Of a stretch of 64,000 nucleotides of DNA, positions 28,418-37,631 are shown in pieces (within the stretch, counting starts at the first letter, position 1; each line of letters starts with the position of its first letter). The DNA comes from Opitutaceae bacterium. GTDB lineage: Bacteria; Verrucomicrobiota; Verrucomicrobiia; Opitutales; Opitutaceae. A program made the translations under genes and the position numbers. The notes beneath the pieces are model-generated. The model saw only the letters and a program-made list of their open reading frames with translations, was not told the origin of the DNA and made no database searches. The stretch lies in assembly GCA_016795565.1 (NCBI GenBank), contig JAEUGW010000002.1, positions 1 to 64,000 on the forward strand, written 5' to 3'.

Positions 28418-29644
28418 TCAGGCGAGGGCGCGGGCCACGGCGGCGAGCAGGTGGGGCGCCTCCCGCTCCCAGCAGAACTGTTGTTCGGCGGCGGCGCGGG
28501 ACGCCACCTGGGTCGCGCGGAGCCGCGCACGGTCGCCGATCAGCGTGTCGAGTTTCGCGGCATATTCGCCCGTCTCGTGGGCCGTGATGACCAGGCCGCT
28601 GGCGGGGGCTGCGGCCATCACTTCCTTTTGCCCGGCGGTGTCCGTCGCGATGACGGCGAGGCCGGCATTCATGTATTGGAGGATTTTGTTGCTGATGGTG
28701 ATGTTGCGGTTCCGCGGCCACGGCGGCTCCAGGGCGAGGCCGATGTCGAACTCCGCCAGCTTGCCGGGCAGCTGCTCGGGCGGCACGAGGGGGATGAAGT
28801 GCAGGTCGCCGCGCCGCCCGGCGGGCAGGCGGGCGAGCAGCTTTTCCCGATAACCGGGCCGCTCGTCGCCGAGCAGATGGACCGTGCTCGGCGCCGTGGT
28901 GCGGACCCATGCGGCGAAAAATTGCTCCAGGCCGCGCCCGGGGCCGATGGTCTGGGAAAACCAGATGAAGCCGGGGACGTCGTTCGCGGCCGGACGGTCC
29001 ACGCGGGACACCGCCTGCAGGGGGAAGCTGTTGCGCAGGACGATCGGTGGCGGGCACTGGTAGGCGCTGGCCAGCGCGTCGGCCATGCTCTGCGACGTGG
29101 CCGAGGAATAGACCGCCTGCCGCAGGGTGGCCTGCTCGGCGTTCCGCAGCAGACGAATCGGGCGGCTGCGGCGGTCGGCATAGAGCAGATCCTCGGAATA
29201 CCAGTCCTCCACGTCCACGGCCACGCGGCGGCCATCCCTGATCAGATGCGGCGCGGCCCAGATGGGGATCTCGGTGTGCACAATCGTCAGGTCGGCCGGA
29301 AAGGAGCGGGCGAGGCGCAGCAGCGCGCCGGCCGGGCCGAGGGTCTGCGCGGTCTCGATCTCCAGCTCGCTGCACGCGCGCCGGGCAAGCCAGGTGGCGC
29401 CGCGCTGGCAGAAATCCGCCAGCCGGGCGCGCAGCGTATCGGCCGTGTAGTCGAGGACCACGCGCTTGAACGGCAGGCCGCGCATCAACTCGCGGTCCAT
29501 GCGCTCGAACCGGGCGTGGGAGGAGACACTCATCACCGTCACATCGTAGCCGGCGGCGCCGAGGGTGGTGGCTTCCTTGACGACGCGCGGGTTGCGGCAC
29601 AGATGCGCCGAGGTGAGTATGAGGATGGTTTTGGCGGGGTTCAT
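28418..29644 (-). CDS. Glycosyltransferase family 4-like
   Basis: A 408-residue GT-B-like protein. The start ILILTSAHLCRNPRVVKEATTLGAAGYDV is shared with a GT4 subgroup of surface-glycan enzymes, and DVEDWYSEDLL is a conserved acceptor-domain strand. The donor site shows ISNKILQYMNAGLAVIATDTAGQKE. The canonical E-x7-E is reduced. ATG at 29644 overlaps the upstream GT2 stop by ATGA. Confidence 0.85.
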   Translation of the reverse strand: MNPAKTILILTSAHLCRNPRVVKEATTLGAAGYDVTVMSVSSHARFERMDRELMRGLPFKRVVLDYTADTLRARLADFCQRGATWLARRACSELEIETAQTLGPAGALLRLARSFPADLTIVHTEIPIWAAPHLIRDGRRVAVDVEDWYSEDLLYADRRSRPIRLLRNAEQATLRQAVYSSATSQSMADALASAYQCPPPIVLRNSFPLQAVSRVDRPAANDVPGFIWFSQTIGPGRGLEQFFAAWVRTTAPSTVHLLGDERPGYREKLLARLPAGRRGDLHFIPLVPPEQLPGKLAEFDIGLALEPPWPRNRNITISNKILQYMNAGLAVIATDTAGQKEVMAAAPASGLVITAHETGEYAAKLDTLIGDRARLRATQVASRAAAEQQFCWEREAPHLLAAVARALA

Positions 29645-30603
29645 TGGCGGGCGAACCAGTGTTTCAGGCGGCCGACATTGCGCCAGCCGATCAGCCGGGC
29701 CAAGGCGGCGGAGCGCGGTCCCATGAGCGGCGCGGGCAGGGTGCTCCCCCCGAGGGCGGCGATGCGGATTTCCGCCTCGCGGATCAGGTCGGCGGGGTAA
29801 GGGAAGAAGTCATGCACGAATCGCTGGTAGTAATTCGCTGCGGCCCGCCGGGTGCGGGGGGAGGCTTCGGCCGCCTGCAGGTGCGCGGCGATGAGTTCGA
29901 TTGACCGGAACTGCGAGCGGCGCGCCTTCTCCCCGCGCTGCTGGCTGAGGCTGCCGCCGAGGCCGGAACGATAGTAGCTCCGTGCGGCCGGATCGGCGCA
30001 GAAGGCGAGGCCGGCGCTGGCCAGCATGATGCGGGCAAAATATTCGCCGTCGTCATTGAGCGACAGCGACTCGTCCCACGGGCCGGCCCGTTCCGCCACG
30101 GCGCGCGGGACCAGCCAGCAGGAGGGGTGCAACATGGCGCCGGTGTCGCCCGCCAGCACGAGGAAATCCACGGCGGAGAAATCACGGAAGACGGCGTCAT
30201 CAACGAATCGCGCCGCCGCGGGATCGTCGTGGAAGCGGCCCCAGGCACAGGTCGCGAGTGTGCCGGCGGGGCGGCCGCGCAGCAGCGCGACCTGCGCGGC
30301 AATCTTGTCCGGCGAGAGCAAGTCGTCCGCATCCAGGAATTGCAGGTGGTCGCCTCGGGCGAGGCGCAGGCCGTGGTTGCGGGCCGCGCTGGCACCGGCG
30401 TTCGTCTGGGTTTCCACGCGGATGCGCCCGGGATGGCGGGCGGCATGCGCCCGGGCCACTGCCAGGGTGTCGTCGCGCGAACCATCATCCACGACGATGA
30501 TCTCGTGGTGGGAATAGGTTTGGGCGAGGGCGGAGTCGAGGGTCGCCGAAACCCAAGGGGCCGCATTGTAAGCGGGAATGAGAATGGAAATCCGGGGTGT
30601 CAT
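29641..30603 (-). CDS. Glycosyltransferase family 2
   Basis: A 320-residue GT-A transferase: ISILIPAYNAAPWVSATLDSAL, IIVVDDGSRDDTLAVA, the metal-binding LQFLDADDLLSPDK, and LSLNDDGEYFARIML (the catalytic D-D-x-E type motif). The C-terminal third lacks membrane helices, so it is soluble or peripheral. It is coupled to both neighbours by 4-bp overlaps. Confidence 0.92.
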   Translation of the reverse strand: MTPRISILIPAYNAAPWVSATLDSALAQTYSHHEIIVVDDGSRDDTLAVARAHAARHPGRIRVETQTNAGASAARNHGLRLARGDHLQFLDADDLLSPDKIAAQVALLRGRPAGTLATCAWGRFHDDPAAARFVDDAVFRDFSAVDFLVLAGDTGAMLHPSCWLVPRAVAERAGPWDESLSLNDDGEYFARIMLASAGLAFCADPAARSYYRSGLGGSLSQQRGEKARRSQFRSIELIAAHLQAAEASPRTRRAAANYYQRFVHDFFPYPADLIREAEIRIAALGGSTLPAPLMGPRSAALARLIGWRNVGRLKHWFARQ

Positions 30604-31532
30604 GGCGTGGCCATGGCGCGGCTCCAGTTGCGCTGGAAATACCAGCGTTTGGAGTGCGCCACGTAATGGTGCATGACCGCGCGGCAGTCATGCACCTCGG
30701 GCATTCGCGGCAGGGTGACGTAGTCGGCGGCCGGGGCCACCGCGCAGGGGCGCCCCGCGACCATCATGGCGATCAGGGCCTGCTCCAGGTAGTAGCTGGT
30801 GCCTTCGCGGGCGTGCAGCTCCCGCGTCCAGTGCTCGAGCTGTTCCCAGTCAATGGCGGCACTTTCGAGGCCCGTGAGGCCGACGTTGACGAGGTCGGCG
30901 ACGGGGGCACCGGCGAGCCGGTTCATCAGCGGGCGGGCATAGCCGTAGGAGGTTTCGCAGTCCACGGCGTGCAGGGGCCGGTCGGGGGCCGCGAGCCAGG
31001 CGAGCAGGAATTGCGGCCGGTGGAAAAACAGCAGGTCAGAATCGAGCACGAGCTTCCAGCCGGTGCGGCCGAGGTGCGGGTCGGTGAGCTTGCGGATGTT
31101 CGGATAGTTCAGCCACCGCTCGCGCAGGATCGGGAAACGGGCGGCGGGCAGGCATTGGTCGAGCCGGGCCTCGGTCTCGGCGCGAGCCACGAAGCGCGCG
31201 GCGGGAAAGAGACTTGCGAGCGGCGCCTGCCACTCGGCGGTGAGCGTGCCGTCGTCGTAGATCACCGGCGCGAGCGGGCGGCCGGTGTGGCGCGCCAGCG
31301 TCCAGAGGCAGAACGCGGTCTGATACCAGAAGCGTCGGCCGGTGAGCAGGTGCAGTTCCAGCGGCTGCCCCGCCGCCGGCGGCAGCGGCGGCAGCGTGCG
31401 GGCGGAGTCTTCCATCGCGCGGCGGCCGGCTTCCGTGCGGCGCTCCTGCCAGGGGCCGCCGTTGCGCAGCGAATCGCGCAGGCGGTTGACCGGTGTGTGG
31501 TAGAAGCGGAGGAGAAACTGGCCGGGCGTCAT
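30600..31532 (-). CDS. Putative GT-A-type glycosyltransferase of unassigned family
   Basis: A 310-residue protein I cannot place in a named family. It has a likely nucleotide-sugar fold: ELHLLTGRRFWYQTAFCLWTL as a first strand-helix, then VIYDDGTLT, and KLVLDSDLLFFHRP containing a DxD metal motif, an arrangement like GT8 and related small GT-A enzymes. A closing segment with MHHYVAHSKRWYF carries conserved-looking His residues. The ATG at 31532 overlaps the upstream FkbM stop by ATGA, so the gene is real. Confidence 0.7.
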   Translation of the reverse strand: MTPGQFLLRFYHTPVNRLRDSLRNGGPWQERRTEAGRRAMEDSARTLPPLPPAAGQPLELHLLTGRRFWYQTAFCLWTLARHTGRPLAPVIYDDGTLTAEWQAPLASLFPAARFVARAETEARLDQCLPAARFPILRERWLNYPNIRKLTDPHLGRTGWKLVLDSDLLFFHRPQFLLAWLAAPDRPLHAVDCETSYGYARPLMNRLAGAPVADLVNVGLTGLESAAIDWEQLEHWTRELHAREGTSYYLEQALIAMMVAGRPCAVAPAADYVTLPRMPEVHDCRAVMHHYVAHSKRWYFQRNWSRAMATP

Positions 31533-32323
31533 CGGCGGAAGGCCAGGAAATTGGCGAGCAGGTGGGTGGAGGAGGCGGCGCGGGGCAGGGCGCGCAGTTG
31601 GAAGCCGGCTGCGAGCAGCAGGCGGGTGGCGGGGCAGCGGGAAGGTTCGTCGAGCAGGTCGGCGCTGGTCTCGTAAACGACGGCCTCGAGCGCGGGCGCG
31701 GTCAGGCGGCGGCCGAAACCGGCGAGCACGGCGGCCTCGGCGCCCTCGACGTCGAGCTTCATCACGGTTGGTGCGGGGCAAAGGCCCGTGGCGATCGCCG
31801 TGTCGGCGCGGACAAGGCGCACGGAGGTCCCGGCGCCGGCGCCGGTGTGCACGATGGAGCTCATGCCGGCGTTGCCCGAGGTGTTGACGTGGAGCGTGAC
31901 CTCGCCGTCGCGCTCGCCGAGGGCGAAGGGATGCAGGTCGACGTCCACGCGGTTCAGGCGGACGTGGGCCTGGAGCCGGGCGAAGGTGGCGGCGGCGGGT
32001 TCGAAGGCCAGCACGCGGGCGCCGGTCGCCAGCTGCGCGGCGCTGACGGCGTGCAGACCGAGGTTGGCGCCGATATCCCAGAAGACGGCTCCGGGCCGGA
32101 GATAGGGGCGGAGGGCCTCGATCACCTCCGGTTCGTAGTAGCCTTCGCGGAGGACAATGGCGTCGATGTATTCGTCCGGACGCAGGGCGAAGCGGGCGCC
32201 GTAGCGCGTCCGCGCCTGGAGGCTGTTCTTGCCGGCCAGCTTCATCAGGGTCCGAAATCCGCGCAGGCCTTCGCGATAATAGCCGGCAAGCAGGCGATCG
32301 GGGAGACTGGGGGCGGAGGTCAT
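31529..32323 (-). CDS. FkbM family methyltransferase (second)
   Basis: A 264-residue SAM-dependent methyltransferase. An N-terminal REGYYEPEVIEAL precedes motif I VFWDIGANLGLHAVSAA. LAFEPAAATFARLQAHV and the signature PTVMKLDVEGAEAAVLAGF identify the FkbM family. It probably O-methylates a sugar hydroxyl. The ATG at 32323 overlaps the upstream GT2 stop (ATGA), which decides the start over a frame extending another 93 codons. Confidence 0.88.
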   Translation of the reverse strand: MTSAPSLPDRLLAGYYREGLRGFRTLMKLAGKNSLQARTRYGARFALRPDEYIDAIVLREGYYEPEVIEALRPYLRPGAVFWDIGANLGLHAVSAAQLATGARVLAFEPAAATFARLQAHVRLNRVDVDLHPFALGERDGEVTLHVNTSGNAGMSSIVHTGAGAGTSVRLVRADTAIATGLCPAPTVMKLDVEGAEAAVLAGFGRRLTAPALEAVVYETSADLLDEPSRCPATRLLLAAGFQLRALPRAASSTHLLANFLAFRR

Positions 32324-33252
32324 GCGGAGGTGGCGCGGCCCTCGAAGTGTCCGCAGGCGCCCTGCCACCGGACGTGGGCGGCATCGGACGACCACGCGCG
32401 GTAGTGGAACCAGGCCTTGGCGATGCGCAGGGGCACGGTCCAGGCGGCGAGGGCCGGCCAGGGGTTGGCGTCGTGCGCGGTGAGGACGCGCATCCACGAG
32501 GACTGGATACCGCGGTTGAGGCGCGCCAGGTAATCGCGCTGGGTGCGGAACCGGGGAATGAGATGTGTGAGACGGAGCGTGGGGAAGTAGGCGGCTTCCC
32601 AACCGGCGGCCATGGCGGCGAGCACGATGTCGTTGTCCCCGCTGGAGGAGAGGTTCCCGCCGGTGCGGTCGGGGAGGGCGGTTGCGCTACGCCGGGCCAG
32701 CCACGCCTGGGCGGCCGGCCGGCGCAACACCATGCCGGCTCCAATGGGCGCAAACACGGGGTATTCGTTCCGGCCGGTGGCCGGGTGGCGCAGGCCGGTG
32801 GAAATCAGCGGGGCATCGCCCAGATCGCGGCAGGCCAGGAGGCCGTCAAATTCGCGCACCCACGGCGCCGGCGGGGCCTCGAACTCCGGGCAACTGCGGC
32901 CGCCGAGCAGGCCGACCCGCGGGTGCGCGGCGAGGAGGCGCACTGTTTCCGCGAGATAATCCGGCGCGAGTTCGTTGTCGTCGTCCACCAACACGAGGAT
33001 TTCGCCGCGCGCCTCGAGAAAGCCGCGGCGGCGCGCGTGGCTCAGGCCGGGGGTGGGCTCGGCCACGAGACGCAGGTTGCCGGGGCCGTCGGCGGCCCAG
33101 TCGGCGAGCGCGAGGGCGGGGGCGGAGGCGTTGTCCACCAGCACGCATTCCCACTCGGTCGCCGGCAGGGTCTGGGCGCGCAGGGCTCGGAGGGTGCGGC
33201 GCAACCGGCCCGGCTCGGGATGGTGGGTGGGGATGATGACGGAGAGAATCAC
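32320..33252 (-). CDS. Glycosyltransferase family 2
   Basis: A 310-residue GT-A enzyme. LSVIIPTHHPEPGRLRRTL and WECVLVDNASAPAL are the nucleotide-binding strands, and EILVLVDDDNELAPDYL carries the DDD metal site. SGDNDIVLAAMAAGW is the acceptor/catalytic segment. The start is GTG at 33252, overlapping the preceding acyltransferase stop as GTGA. No membrane segment follows, unlike chain-length synthases. Confidence 0.9.
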   Translation of the reverse strand: MILSVIIPTHHPEPGRLRRTLRALRAQTLPATEWECVLVDNASAPALALADWAADGPGNLRLVAEPTPGLSHARRRGFLEARGEILVLVDDDNELAPDYLAETVRLLAAHPRVGLLGGRSCPEFEAPPAPWVREFDGLLACRDLGDAPLISTGLRHPATGRNEYPVFAPIGAGMVLRRPAAQAWLARRSATALPDRTGGNLSSSGDNDIVLAAMAAGWEAAYFPTLRLTHLIPRFRTQRDYLARLNRGIQSSWMRVLTAHDANPWPALAAWTVPLRIAKAWFHYRAWSSDAAHVRWQGACGHFEGRATSA

Positions 33253-33812
33253 GATGGCCGGGGGGCATTCTCGCGCCAGCCGACTACCTTGGCGGGCACG
33301 CCGTGGCTGATGGAGCCCGGCGGGAGGTTCTTGGTGACGACGGCACCGGCGCCGACGATGCAGCCGTCGCCAATGGTGACCCCGCCGAGCACCGTGACGC
33401 CGGCGCCCAGCCACACATCGCGGCCGATCTTCGTCGGGAGCAGCACGTCGGGTTGCGAACGGATGTCGGTGCCGAGGGGCGGCGCGGCATGGTTCGAGGA
33501 GACGATGCGGCAGTGCATGGCGATGAGGCAGGCATCGCCGATCTCGACGCCGCCATGGCCGTAGATGACGGCATGGGGCCCGAGGAACACATCGCGGCCG
33601 AGCCTGATGGTGCCGCCGAACGCATTGAGCACGGCGCCGTGTTCGATCCACGCGCCGGGGGCGACGGTGATGTCGCCCATGACGTTGGCGGCGGCAGCGC
33701 CCCGGTGCCAGTCGATGCCCGCACCGAGATAGCGGGAAGGGCCGAGACGCGCGCCGCTCAGCCGGCAGCGGAGAAGGCGGCAAAATTGCAGCAGGGGCTG
33801 GAGTGGAGTCAT
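33249..33812 (-). CDS. Hexapeptide-repeat O-acyltransferase
   Basis: A 187-residue left-handed beta-helix acyltransferase of the serine/maltose/galactoside acetyltransferase group. Hexapeptide turns run from about residue 50 (ITVAPGAWIEHGAVL) to 165 (IGDGCIVGAGAVVTKNLPPG). The catalytic His loop is probably CRIVSSNHAAPP, and the closing GVPAKVVGWRE is typical. It likely O-acetylates the glycan. The ATG at 33812 lies 8 bases downstream of the small ORF that ends at 33821. Confidence 0.9.
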   Translation of the reverse strand: MTPLQPLLQFCRLLRCRLSGARLGPSRYLGAGIDWHRGAAAANVMGDITVAPGAWIEHGAVLNAFGGTIRLGRDVFLGPHAVIYGHGGVEIGDACLIAMHCRIVSSNHAAPPLGTDIRSQPDVLLPTKIGRDVWLGAGVTVLGGVTIGDGCIVGAGAVVTKNLPPGSISHGVPAKVVGWRENAPRPS

Positions 33813-33820
33813 GCCGGAGA

Positions 33821-33943
33821 TCAGCGGCCGCGGAGACTGACCGGGCGCGTGCTGCGCTGCCAGCCCGGGCGGGCCGGACGGACCAGCAGCTTGAGCAGCG
33901 CCGTGGTGAGCTTCAGGCCAGCTTGGCGAATTGCCTTAACCAT
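33821..33943 (-). CDS. Possible 40-residue basic small protein
   Basis: A short frame fills the only 100-base gap between the carbamoyltransferase and acyltransferase genes. It begins with ATG at 33943, overlaps the carbamoyltransferase 3' end by 31 bases and stops 8 bases before the next start. The predicted protein is strongly basic and starts MVKAIRQAGLKLTTALLKLL, an amphipathic helix that could sit on a membrane. The spacing fits the tight operon. I do not recognise it, and a chance frame in GC-rich DNA is possible. Confidence 0.38.
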   Translation of the reverse strand: MVKAIRQAGLKLTTALLKLLVRPARPGWQRSTRPVSLRGR

Positions 33944-35706
33944 GAGAGCTTTTCCTCGCGGGATTTCTGGAAGGGGTTGCGAAAGACCTCGTCGTTGAGG
34001 ACGAGCAGGTCGATGTCGGTGTTGACGAAACAATCCCAGCCCTCGGCCGCGGTGCGGACGATCGGCTGGCCGGCAACGTTGAACGAGGTGTTGATCAGGA
34101 TCGGCACACCGGTCAGCGCGTGGAAGGCGGTGAGGAAGGCGTGGAAGTCGGGGTGCACCTCCGGGCGGATGGTCTGCAGACGGGCGGAAAAATCCACGTG
34201 GATCACGCTGGGGATGGAGCAGCGGGGAAAATCGAGCCGTTCGCGCAGGCCGGCGAACTGCGCCGGCAGCGGCGCCCGCAGTTCCGGGCGGAGATAAGCG
34301 GTGTAGTTCATGTAGTCCGACTCGGCGGCGGAGTCGAACCACTCGCCGGTGTGCCCGGCGAGGATGGCGGGGGCGAAGGGCCGGAAGGACTCGCGGAACT
34401 TCACCGCGAGGTTGAGCCGGGATTGCATGCCCGGTGCCCGCGGGTCGGCCATGATCGAGCGGGCGCCGAGGGCGCGCGCGCCGAGTTCCATGCCACCGCG
34501 CACGACGGCGACAATCTTGCCTGCGGCCAGCTGGGTCGCGACGAAGGCATGCAGGCCGCCGCTGAACGGCACCGCCCACGGCCGGGCGTCCGCCGGGACC
34601 GGGCCGGGTTCGCCACCGAGATAGAAACCGCGGGCCTCCACCTTGAAGGCTGCGCCGCCGCGGCGCTCGCGCTCGTAGAGCAGGGCGGCGCCGAGGCCGG
34701 AGCCCATGTCCCCGCCGACGGGGGAGTTGAAGACCGTGTCGAAGATTTTCCGGGAACGCAGCTTGCCGGCGGCGACACAGTTCTGCGCGCAACCGCCACA
34801 GAAGAGCAGGTTCGCCGCGCCAGTCTCGGCGCGGAGGAAACGCGCCATCTTGAAGACCTCGTCCTCGAAGATTTGCTGGAGCGACGCGGCCAGATCGATG
34901 TGCACCTGCCCGAGCGGCTCGTGTTTTTCCCGCAACGGCAGGCCGGTCTGTTCGGCCACCCACGGGAAGGCGTCGAGGAGCGATGCCTCGGTGAAGCGGA
35001 TCGGGCGGTGGAGGCGGAAGCCGCCGCGGTCGTCGGTGACGAAGAGGCGGGATAGCTCGCGGACATGGCGCGGTTCGCCGTAGGGGGCGAGGCCCATGAC
35101 CTTGTATTCGGAGCCGAAGGAGACGAACCCGAGGAAATAGGTGATGAGGGTGTAGAACATGCCGAGGCCGTTCTCGTAGGGTTGCTCCCAGAGGAGTTTC
35201 ACTTGGCCCTGGTCGATGATGCCGGCGCTGGCGGAATAGTCCTCGCCCTTGCCGTCCACGCACAGGAACGCGGCGCGCTCGAAAGGCGAGGTGTGGAAGG
35301 CGCCGGCGACATGCGAGAGGTGGTGCCAGGCGTGGTGAAATTTCGCCTGCGGCAGGAGCGAGCGCGCCTGCTGGCCATACAAATTGCCCCAACCCTCGGG
35401 GAGGATGCGGCCGAGGGTGCGGGTGAACGCGTTGCCCGCGCGGCCGGTCAGGTCGAAGAGGTGGCTCTGCAGCGCTTTCTCGGCGAACACGACGTCGGTC
35501 ACGGAGGAGGCCGGCAGGCCGGCAAGCCGCAGGCAGTCGGCGATGGCCCGGTGGGGGAAGGCCCCGTCATGTTTCAGGCGCGTATGGCGTTCTTCCTGGG
35601 AGGCGGCGATGAGCTGCCCGTCCACGATGAGCGCGGCATTGGCATCGTGCCCGAGGGCGCCACCGATGCCGAGCACGACGGATGAAGCGGAGGTTGCAGC
35701 AACCAT
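33913..35706 (-). CDS. Carbamoyltransferase (NodU/CmcH/TobZ family)
   Basis: Transfers a carbamoyl group from carbamoyl phosphate, through carbamoyl-AMP, to a sugar hydroxyl. The 597-residue protein has an N-terminal Kae1-like domain: VLGIGGALGHDANAALIVDG, the metal-binding HHLSHVAGAFHTS, SFGSEYKVMGLAPYGEP, and the LFCGGCAQNCVAAGKL segment. A C-terminal domain runs from about residue 390, with FRPFAPAIL and GVPILINTSFNVAGQPIV. The start ATG at 35706 lies 5 bases after the upstream stop. Carbamoylation is a strong sign of a highly decorated glycan, as in Nod factors and some O-antigens. Confidence 0.93.
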   Translation of the reverse strand: MVAATSASSVVLGIGGALGHDANAALIVDGQLIAASQEERHTRLKHDGAFPHRAIADCLRLAGLPASSVTDVVFAEKALQSHLFDLTGRAGNAFTRTLGRILPEGWGNLYGQQARSLLPQAKFHHAWHHLSHVAGAFHTSPFERAAFLCVDGKGEDYSASAGIIDQGQVKLLWEQPYENGLGMFYTLITYFLGFVSFGSEYKVMGLAPYGEPRHVRELSRLFVTDDRGGFRLHRPIRFTEASLLDAFPWVAEQTGLPLREKHEPLGQVHIDLAASLQQIFEDEVFKMARFLRAETGAANLLFCGGCAQNCVAAGKLRSRKIFDTVFNSPVGGDMGSGLGAALLYERERRGGAAFKVEARGFYLGGEPGPVPADARPWAVPFSGGLHAFVATQLAAGKIVAVVRGGMELGARALGARSIMADPRAPGMQSRLNLAVKFRESFRPFAPAILAGHTGEWFDSAAESDYMNYTAYLRPELRAPLPAQFAGLRERLDFPRCSIPSVIHVDFSARLQTIRPEVHPDFHAFLTAFHALTGVPILINTSFNVAGQPIVRTAAEGWDCFVNTDIDLLVLNDEVFRNPFQKSREEKLSWLRQFAKLA

Positions 35707-35711
35707 GGATA

Positions 35712-36824
35712 TCAGCCGATCAGCAGAAGGTGTTCCTCCGCCCGGTAGCGGCCGGCGGCGGCCGCCGCCGCGGCCTGGCCCATCGCGGGCCAGCGGTCGC
35801 GGGCGGCGAAGGCCGTGCGCAACGTGGCGGCGAGGGCGCCGGCCTCGCGGGCCGGGCAAAGAAAACCGGTCCGGCCGTCGGCCAGCCAGTCCTCGGCGCC
35901 GCCGACGCAGGTGGCCAGGACGGGGCGCTGGCAGAGCATGGCCTCGGGAATCGTCATCGGCACGCCGTCCTCGAGCGCCGGTGATACCATGAGGTGGTTT
36001 TCCGCCCAGATGGCGCGGAGCTCCTTGACGTGGCCGCGGAACTGCACGCGCGGGCCGAGCGGCGCCGCGACGGCACGCAGCGGCGCTTCATAAGGGCCCT
36101 GGCCGTAGATATTGAGCTGCCAGTCCGGCAGGGTGGAGCCGCAGTCGGCGAGGGCTTGCAGCAGAAGCTGGATGCCCTTGCCCTCGTCGAGCCGCGAAAC
36201 GGTGGCGAGGCGCGTCATCGGGCCGGCGGGCCACGGCGCCACATCGGCCGGCTGCCAGCGGAGCGGGTTCTGGATGACCTGAGCGTTTGGCAGCGGCAGG
36301 CCGAGGTGCCGGCGGGTGACGGCGAGGTTGCGGGTCGAGACGAAATTCAGGCGGTCGGCCGCGACAAAGGCGTCGCGGATAAAGGCGAGGTCGGCGGCGC
36401 CGAGTTGCGGGTCCTCCTCCTGCCAGTTGGCAATGATCCGGTAGCGGGTGCCGCTGGAGCGCAGCCAGGCGGCCAGGTCCCGATGCAGCAGGAGATCATA
36501 GGTGCCGCCCTGGCTGAAGATGACGACGTCGGGATGGAAGGCCTGCAGGGCCGCGATCAGGCCGGCGTCGGGCGAGCGGGCCAGCCCGAGCTTGCGCCGC
36601 ACGCGGGCCCCGAACGACGGCGGCGCGGCCACCGGATCGCGCACCACCACGGCGGCACCGCCCTTGATCAGCGTGGCGATGCGCTGATGCCGGGTGACAG
36701 CGGTGGAAACAGACAGCAGCAATGGGTCGCCCCGCTCATGCGCGGCTTCCGCGGCGCGCGTCCAGAGCGTGTCGGCGCCGCCCCACGGGTAGCCGAGGAT
36801 GGTGGAGATGAAGGCCAGCCTCAT
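35712..36824 (-). CDS. Glycosyltransferase family 4
   Basis: A 370-residue GT-B enzyme. MRLAFISTILGYPWGGADTLW shows the glycine loop. The donor domain has RLATVSRLDEGKGIQLLLQAL and VSPALEDGVPMTIPEAMLCQRPVLAT, with E-x7-E spacing. The ATG at 36824 overlaps the FkbM stop by ATGA and is preferred over the first in-frame start 4 codons upstream. Confidence 0.9.
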   Translation of the reverse strand: MRLAFISTILGYPWGGADTLWTRAAEAAHERGDPLLLSVSTAVTRHQRIATLIKGGAAVVVRDPVAAPPSFGARVRRKLGLARSPDAGLIAALQAFHPDVVIFSQGGTYDLLLHRDLAAWLRSSGTRYRIIANWQEEDPQLGAADLAFIRDAFVAADRLNFVSTRNLAVTRRHLGLPLPNAQVIQNPLRWQPADVAPWPAGPMTRLATVSRLDEGKGIQLLLQALADCGSTLPDWQLNIYGQGPYEAPLRAVAAPLGPRVQFRGHVKELRAIWAENHLMVSPALEDGVPMTIPEAMLCQRPVLATCVGGAEDWLADGRTGFLCPAREAGALAATLRTAFAARDRWPAMGQAAAAAAAGRYRAEEHLLLIG

Positions 36825-37558
36825 GCGGCGATCCACGCGGTGGTGTCGGAACCGTCGGTGGCAATCTCGTAGCCGAGGGCCAGCAGCTCGCCGTAGAAGG
36901 CGAGACGGTCAGCGGGGGGCGTGCACGCGTGCTCGAAATGGATGATGCGCGGGCGGCGCTCGGCAAGGTTGGCGGCGCGCAGCAGCGTCAGGTCGTAGCC
37001 CTCGGTGTCGAGGACGAGCAGGTCGCAGCGTTGCGGGCCGAAGTCCCGCCAGACCTCGTCCCAAGACACCGTGGTGATCGTTTCCGACATGAGCGCGCGC
37101 TCGTCGAGCCCGAGTTCGCGGGCAGCCTGCAGGACGCGGTCACGGCTGAAGCTGGCGAGGCCGTGGGCCCAGTCCGGCAGTTCCGGGTGGGCGGCGCGGT
37201 CAAGGTCGTAAAGCGGGCGCGAACCGGCGACGGTGTCGATGGCTTGCTGTCGGAGGCGCAGGCGGGGATTTGCGCCGTGGTGCCGCCTCAGCGCGTCGAA
37301 GTTCACCGCGAGCGGCTCGAACATGAGGCCGGACCACGCGCAAGGCCCGAGGTAGCGCGCGATGGGGTCGGTGCGTTTGCCATCGTTGGCCCCGACTTGG
37401 ATGAAGTGCAGACCCTGGAGGGCCGGGTGGCAGCGCAGCAGCACCTGGTCGAGGACGTTGCGCGGCGGGTGTTCGAGGTAGGGCGCGGCCACGTGGCGGC
37501 GACTGATGATGGTGAGGCCGGTGAGGCGAGCGAAACGCCGGATGGAGGCGCGGAGCAT
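36821..37558 (-). CDS. FkbM family methyltransferase (third)
   Basis: A 245-residue FkbM-type methyltransferase, more divergent than the others. The motif I equivalent is LHFIQVGANDGKRTDPIARYL and the diagnostic post-motif is CDLLVLDTEGYDLTLLRAAN. I selected the ATG at 37558 (start MLRASIRRFARLTGL) because residues upstream in the frame look random. A 73-base gap to the preceding fucosyltransferase is one of the few untidy joints in the locus and shows no obvious structure. Confidence 0.84.
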   Translation of the reverse strand: MLRASIRRFARLTGLTIISRRHVAAPYLEHPPRNVLDQVLLRCHPALQGLHFIQVGANDGKRTDPIARYLGPCAWSGLMFEPLAVNFDALRRHHGANPRLRLRQQAIDTVAGSRPLYDLDRAAHPELPDWAHGLASFSRDRVLQAARELGLDERALMSETITTVSWDEVWRDFGPQRCDLLVLDTEGYDLTLLRAANLAERRPRIIHFEHACTPPADRLAFYGELLALGYEIATDGSDTTAWIAA

Positions 37559-37631
37559 CAGGATTTCAGGGTTGGCGCGGCGGGCAAGGCACCCGGAGGC
37601 CAAGGTGACCGGGGAAACATGGGACGATTTT

